Assembly (NCBI GenBank): GCA_035610835.1
Contig: CM069452.1
Span: forward strand, 24,867,121 to 24,931,120
Length of the DNA: 64,000 nucleotides
From: Ophiura sarsii
Taxonomy: Eukaryota; Echinodermata; Ophiuroidea; Amphilepidida; Ophiuridae
Direction: 5' to 3'
The position numbers and the translations under genes are program-made. The notes under the pieces are model-generated. The model searched no databases. It saw nothing but the letters and a program-made list of their open reading frames with translations, and was not told the DNA's origin. Every line of letters starts with the position of its first letter. The first letter of the stretch is position 1. Below are positions 59,147 through 64,000 of this stretch, one piece after another.

Positions 59147-60044
59147 TATTTCTGAACACTGGATTTATCCATATGTTTATCTAACCTGGCAACGGATACC
59201 TTCGCAAAATTAAATAAGTAGTTGACTGACTGCCTGACATCATTCACAAATCCCCGGGTCATCATCGACTTCCATGTTCCCTGTTGTGTTCCGTTTATAC
59301 GGGTGTTTCCTGAACCCAATCCCGGATTGTAATTACAATTTATGTGAATCTAATCCAGACACCACTAAGCTCCACCGGTCGGTAGCGCCGTTCGCCCTGT
59401 AGGCTGTAGGCCTACCTATAAAATGTATATTATAAGGTCAGTTGTATGTTTCATGGTTTTCGTTATTTATTGGTATGGTATCTTGGATCGTATACGTATA
59501 GCACTACTAGTAGGTATTGCTTGGGCGGTGTCTATGTACATGTACATTATGTTGTCCTCGACTGTTGAATCCAACATACATTCATAGTCAGGGTTCGAAT
59601 TCAATCATTTTTTTTGCATAGCAGTTTGTGCTATGCAAATATATTTTTGTATAGCAGTTTCCAAATTTTGCATAGCAGGTATTTTGCTATGCAAAATTTG
59701 TTTTGTATAGCAAGTACACAATTTTGGATAGCAGGTTTTTTGTGTGTGTACGAGCACATGCTCTGGTGGTAAGTGCAAACTTACAGATTGAAGGTAAACC
59801 CTAAAACATAATGCACATTTCAACTTCACCATCACCACCTTTTCATTGTCCCCCTGCCAACTCGTGAAACTAGGATGTGCCCGCCATGGGTTTTGACACT
59901 TTTGAGAAGCTTTTTTCAATTACTCTTACTTTGATGGTCAAGAAAAAATATTTATAATAAACAAGTTACGAGCATTTAAACATTTCCTTTAACATAGGCT
60001 TTCCATTGAAAAAGTCACGACTTGCGAATCCCCCTGGCTGGGAG

Positions 60045-60545
60045 ATCAACTAAATGAGGTCAAAGGTCACATAGGGGTCATGTTCCCCAGTGTTCATGTT
60101 ACTTGTCTCCAAGTTTGAGGTCAATAGGGCAACTTTTACGATTTGACCTCTGGATGACCATGGATGACCTCTAATTTATTTTAGACATGTTCACCCGGTG
60201 TTCATGTTTCTTTTCTCCAAGTTTTATGTCAATCGGGCAACTTTTACGATTTGACCCCGGGATGACCTTTGACCTCAGATGACCTATGAAAATTAGACCC
60301 CAAAAAATGTTCACCCGGTATTCATGTTTCTTTTCTCTAAGTTTGAAGTCAATCGGGCAATTTTTACGATTTGACCTCTGGATGACCTTTGACCTCAGAT
60401 GACCTCGGATGACCTCTTATTTATTTTAGACATGTTCACCCGGTGTTCATGTTTCTTTTCTCCAAGTTTGAAGTCAATCGGGCAACTTTTACGATTTGAC
60501 CCCTGGATGACCTTTGACCTCAGATGACCTATGCAAATTAGACCC
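60045..60545. repeat. Tandem repeat of about 108-124 bp (GATGACCTTTGACC)
   Basis: Four units contain TCAATCGGGCAACTTTTACG near 60121, 60229, 60349 and 60473, each followed by ATTTGACC..GGATGACCTTTGAC and ATGTTCACCCGGTGTTCATG. GATGACCTTTGACCTCA-type repeats are common in marine invertebrate genomes. Inside the 2.1-kb hAT-like element. Confidence 0.88.
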
Positions 60546-60685
60546 CCCCCCCCAAAAGCAGCCACATTTTTTACCATGTCTACCTATCGCTGAAGGTTTG
60601 AAGTCAATCCGTCCATCCGTTCAAAAGATACAGCATTCAGGGGAAAGGCTAACCAAAAGGCACATACGAACACACCCCCACATAC

Positions 60686-60709
60686 ACCCCCCCCCCCCCC
60701 CCCCCCTCC
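60686..60709 (+). repeat. Poly-C run of about 20
   Basis: Run of C interrupted only by its flanks; another C run lies at 60545-60554. Confidence 0.85.
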
Positions 60710-62067
60710 CCTGACATGATGACAAAATCCCCTTTTGGTTTTACAAACCAGGGGGGTAAAAAAGAAACTTTAAATCCAAATATATCCCTTATACCCATAA
60801 TAAGTTTGTAACCACATAATTGATACGCCCTGAGAGTATAATTAATAAGAGACATTTCAGTTTTTAAAAGAACTCACAACCCCCCACACACCCCCGTTGG
60901 ACCATGTGACCCCACCCATGACGTCAACAGGGGATTCCCTTGTTTTTATGAATGCATTTACCAAATATGGTTCATTATGTTGATGACATCGGGTTATCCA
61001 ATCACTGTCAAGAATTTGCCATATAAGGAATGATTGACCTCACTCACTAAACTTGGAAACCCGTTGTCATTCACTCATTCTGGGGATTCCCTAAACATGC
61101 GGTGGCCAACATTAACACATTACATGCTAGATGCTTATCTCACAATAGCGGCGGCAGGGTCTGAGATACACTATTTATCAACAATTTTAAAGAGGTATTT
61201 AATCAACAATAAAAAAACTGAGAACCTTCAATGAATGAATAAAGATGAAAGATTAATTGTATGGAAAATAAAATGAGTAAAAACACTTGGAAGAATTTAT
61301 TTGAGGTGTTCAGTTAGATCAATATTCAATACAGCTAGAGCATTCGAATGGTTAGTAATATTAAATATTAGTTTTGGCGACGCGCAAGAGTTTATAATGT
61401 TGGAATTTAAATCAGACGGTGAAATGAATGGCAAAAACTGATGTCAATCAATTAAAATCTCAAACTGTATTATTATAATGTTCCATTATTGGGCTTAAAA
61501 ACTTGTTTATGATGTTTTAAATTGTAAAAAGTTGGTCCGCCGGACAAAAAACTTGGTAAAATGGGTTGTCCGATTATTAAATTAATTCACAGAAAATAAT
61601 GCATCGCACTGTTAGCGATGCATTTTGGACAATTGCGTAGCAGTTTGTGGAAATTGTGTAGCATTTAGCGATGCGATACCGTCGAATTCGAACACTGTTC
61701 ATAGTGGATATGAGGCTCCTGTGATGTGCCGCCAAATAGGGTCCTAATTTTCACCCTTTTTGGTAAATGGATGACCCTTTGCTTTTCTAAAGCCATTTTT
61801 GGTAAATGTATGGACATGGTACATGGTATGGGTCTTAAAATCCTTAAATTGGCTGTTTTTCACGGACATTTTAGCAGAAAATCTGTCAACGGGTTCGAGG
61901 CTGTGTATTTTTAAGGTCTTTGTTAATTTAATTCTCGCCAGTTTGTCCGAGTCTATATATTAAATATATACTGCACTTTGCAACATTTGGCCTTCACCCT
62001 CAAGCTATTTCACCCACTTTTAAGTTTTATCCTCCAATCGGATTGGTTGTTGACACTTGATATAATG

Positions 62068-62213
62068 TGAGAGCATGTGGTCTAGTGGATGCAGGTCTCA
62101 CAATACAAAGGTTGTGAGTTCTAGCCCCGCTACAGCCAACATGTTGTATCATTAGGCAAGGTACTTAGTCTCGATTGCTTTGTGGTTCGGAAGTCACATA
62201 GAAATGGTGGGTA
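62068..62213 (+). mobile_element. tRNA-derived SINE, plus-strand copy
   Basis: GTGGTCTAGTGGATGCAGG, TCTCACAATACAAAGG, TTGTGAGTTCTAGCCCCGCT and then TACTTAGTCTCGATTGCTTT, GTGGTTCGGAAGTCACATAG, the same order as at 54160-54425. The hAT MITE at 62214 has inserted into its 3' part. Confidence 0.8.
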
Positions 62214-62508
62214 CAGTGGCGTATCCAGAGGGGGGCCTGAAATAACGCCGTCAGTACACACGAGCCTCCGTCGGTACATTTCTGTTTTTGACCATGGGGT
62301 TTTTTTCTGCCGATTTTGAGCACAACGTCACTCCTACCCCCAACCCCCCACGCACTTATCAAGATTTCAGCTGCTGACGGAGAAAAAATGTGGCAACTTT
62401 TACGATTTTTTTGGAGTCTGTAATTTTTGTTGTTGTCGTACATAATGCCTTTCGTCGGTACAACTATGTCGTGGCTCCCCAGTTTCCAAAAAGCTGGGTA
62501 CGCCACTG
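62214..62508. mobile_element. hAT MITE, 295 bp, CAGTGGCGTA ends, TSD GGTGGGTA
   Basis: CAGTGGCGTATCCAG and the inverse of CTGGGTACGCCACTG lie between perfect GGTGGGTA duplications (62206-62213 and 62509-62516). Inserted into the SINE copy. Confidence 0.92.
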
Positions 62509-62671
62509 GGTGGGTACACTGGTGGAAAGGAGGTCTCCTCGGGCGGCACATGCCATTGCCATGGTTATTTGCTGGAAAACATGATATTTTGTTCTTAATT
62601 TGAACACTGGCAGTGAAGCATGGTATATATAATACTCAGGAGGCCTGTGTGTGGATTTCGATACCACTATC

Positions 62672-63080
62672 AGTCCCGGGGGGGGGGGGGGGGGGGGGGC
62701 ACTGACATTAGAAAAGGGTATAGGTATGTGCTGTGCTGAAGATCCCCTTTTTCACCCTCTGCTGTTAGCTCTTATGACCCCCCCTTTGAGCCTGCATCAG
62801 TTCTTAAGACCCCAATTTTATTGAAAATTAAAAAATCGTGAAATTTTGCGTTCGAAAGCCCCAATTCTTCTAAAATGTTGCGTTCTAAAACCCCCAAAAA
62901 ACCTGAAAATTTGTGTTCTTGTTAATCAAAATTGAACTATAGGCCAGTTCTCAAGACCTACTTTTTTGAAAAAAATCAGTTCCTAAGACCCTATTTTTCG
63001 TCATAAAAGCCACTCAATTCAGTTCTGTAGCCCTCCTTTTTGAGACCCTGGGTGGCATGCCCCTACCCCCTAGTCCCCTT
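62672..63080. repeat. Dispersed repeat with poly-G of 22
   Basis: CAGTCCC then G22 then CACTGACATTAGAAAAGGG; the region ends CCCTGGGTGGCATGCCCCTACCCCC. Phrases like TAAGACCC(C)AATTTT and TTGCGTTC recur inside in a decayed tandem. No coding content. Confidence 0.6.
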
Positions 63081-63390
63081 TAATGTGCTTGTTTACTTCC
63101 AATATTATAGGTCTATGCGTAACAAATTGAAATTTATGGTAAGTTGCACTGTATGATGTATGTTGCAGTTGCGCCATATCCTATACTACTATCTACATAT
63201 TCCTGCAGGTAACCTTGGACAATTCTATCCTAAAATAGGTTTCCAAGTCCAATAGGAAGTTTGCTATAATCAGACTTCTTTAGGTATACGGTACCATATG
63301 ATTATATGCATGGAAACATCAATATCTTTATCAAATGTTTCTAAAACATGAATCACTGTTTCCTATCAAACAAAATTCTCAAGCCTCAGG

Positions 63391-63716
63391 TTTAGGCACA
63401 AACAAAAAGGTGTTGCCCTCAGCGACCGACCCTAAAATCGTAAAAACGAGGGTCGCATTGTTTTTCTTTTTTTGATTTAAATTTGATTAAATGTGTCTAA
63501 ATGTTACTATTTCTTGCTTGAAATGAATAAGTAAGCACAAATAAATGTTTGTTAGACTATTTTCACACTAGAAACATTAGTTAAATTGACATATGGGCCT
63601 ATACCAATTTTGTCTTGACATAAACCATATATTTTTTCAGCCAGCCCCCCAAAAGAAATTTGAAGAAAAAAAATTTTTGGCACTTGAGGGCAACACAACA
63701 TTTTTTTTGCCTTATA
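63391..63716. mobile_element. MITE with TTTAGGCA ends and GACCGACC motif
   Basis: TTTAGGCACAAACAAAAAGG, TGTTGCCCTCAGCGACCGAC at the left; GAGGGCAACACAACATTTTT..GCCTTATAA at the right. Same general design as 12675-13070 and 28458-28698. A further left end (TTTTAGGCACAAAAAAAAAC) starts at 63844 and runs past the window end. Confidence 0.75.
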
Positions 63717-64000
63717 AACCACATTTCAGTGTTTCTATAATGATTTCCTGTACTACTTTTATACTGTAAAAGTGGTAATTTCTGAGTGATTTTTCACGTT
63801 TTGCTGATTTGTAGCTGTTCCGCATGTTTTTAAATTCATGACTTTTAGGCACAAAAAAAAACTGGCGTAATCCTCCTGACCCTAATTTACCCCCCCCCCC
63901 CCCCCCACCCCAATTTCTCCACTCATATGGTGTTGTCAGAGCTGGAGTATGAGCCTTGAATGAAACCTTATTGTGCCAATCATTTCAATTATTAGCTTTT

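Larger units (their letters stand above)
59589..61697. mobile_element. hAT-like element, 2.1 kb, TSD TTCATAGT
   Basis: CAGGGTTCGAATTC at the left and GAATTCGAACACTG at the right, with TTCATAGT on both sides (59581-59588 and 61698-61705). Just inside are repeated GTATAGCAGTTT / GCGTAGCAGTTT motifs at both ends. The interior carries the GATGACC array at 60045-60545 and poly-C runs. No transposase ORF. Confidence 0.85.

Noticed and set aside
58915..59319. ORF of 134 codons on minus strand
   Set aside because: Most of it runs into the 896-bp TIR element. The first 55 codons outside the element look somewhat gene-like but no splice or family support was found.

Overview
The window is animal (metazoan) nuclear DNA: AT-rich, intron-rich and full of transposon remains. 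The main gene is a NEK4-type kinase. The repeats are tRNA-derived SINEs, a Jockey/CR1-type LINE and many MITEs whose ends carry GGCCTA or GACCGACC. That mix fits an invertebrate deuterostome (echinoderm, hemichordate or cephalochordate). This placement is inference; the phylum cannot be fixed from the sequence alone.

Layout: (1) 1-4250 is AT-rich DNA with a large satellite array (about 230-bp higher-order unit) that has been invaded by a palindrome, an hAT MITE and a tiny foldback. (2) 4271-7501, plus strand, holds the last three exons of a single-pass membrane protein that I do not recognise: a Cys-rich ectodomain end, one TM helix and an acidic/Ser-rich tail. (3) About 7.5-18.1 kb is the region between convergent genes, with several MITEs, some nested. 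(4) 18170-43290, minus strand, holds a NEK4-like Ser/Thr kinase gene. I rebuilt fourteen coding exons with compatible phases and GT/AG borders, giving at least 668 residues. The last exon or exons and the 5' UTR exon are not firmly located. (5) 43.3-64 kb has no gene I can prove. It is a mosaic of DNA transposons, LINE and SINE copies, and one LINE reverse-transcriptase ORF open for 635 codons (55498-57405, minus). A possible first coding exon of an unknown gene sits at 57605-57658 (minus).

The most unusual pattern is in the NEK4-like gene. At exons 1, 3 and 11 the 3' end of the exon, together with its GT splice donor and the first intron bases, has been tandemly duplicated into a minisatellite (2, about 6 and about 12 units). 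A decayed copy of the exon 2 end lies 4.1 kb away. These arrays are then hit by transposons. A 3.4-kb hAT-like element splits the exon 3 array with a perfect 8-bp target duplication. A TTAA-flanked MITE sits in one exon 1 unit, while the neighbouring unit keeps the empty site. I could also read 8-bp target duplications, perfect or with one mismatch, around ten hAT-type elements in the window.
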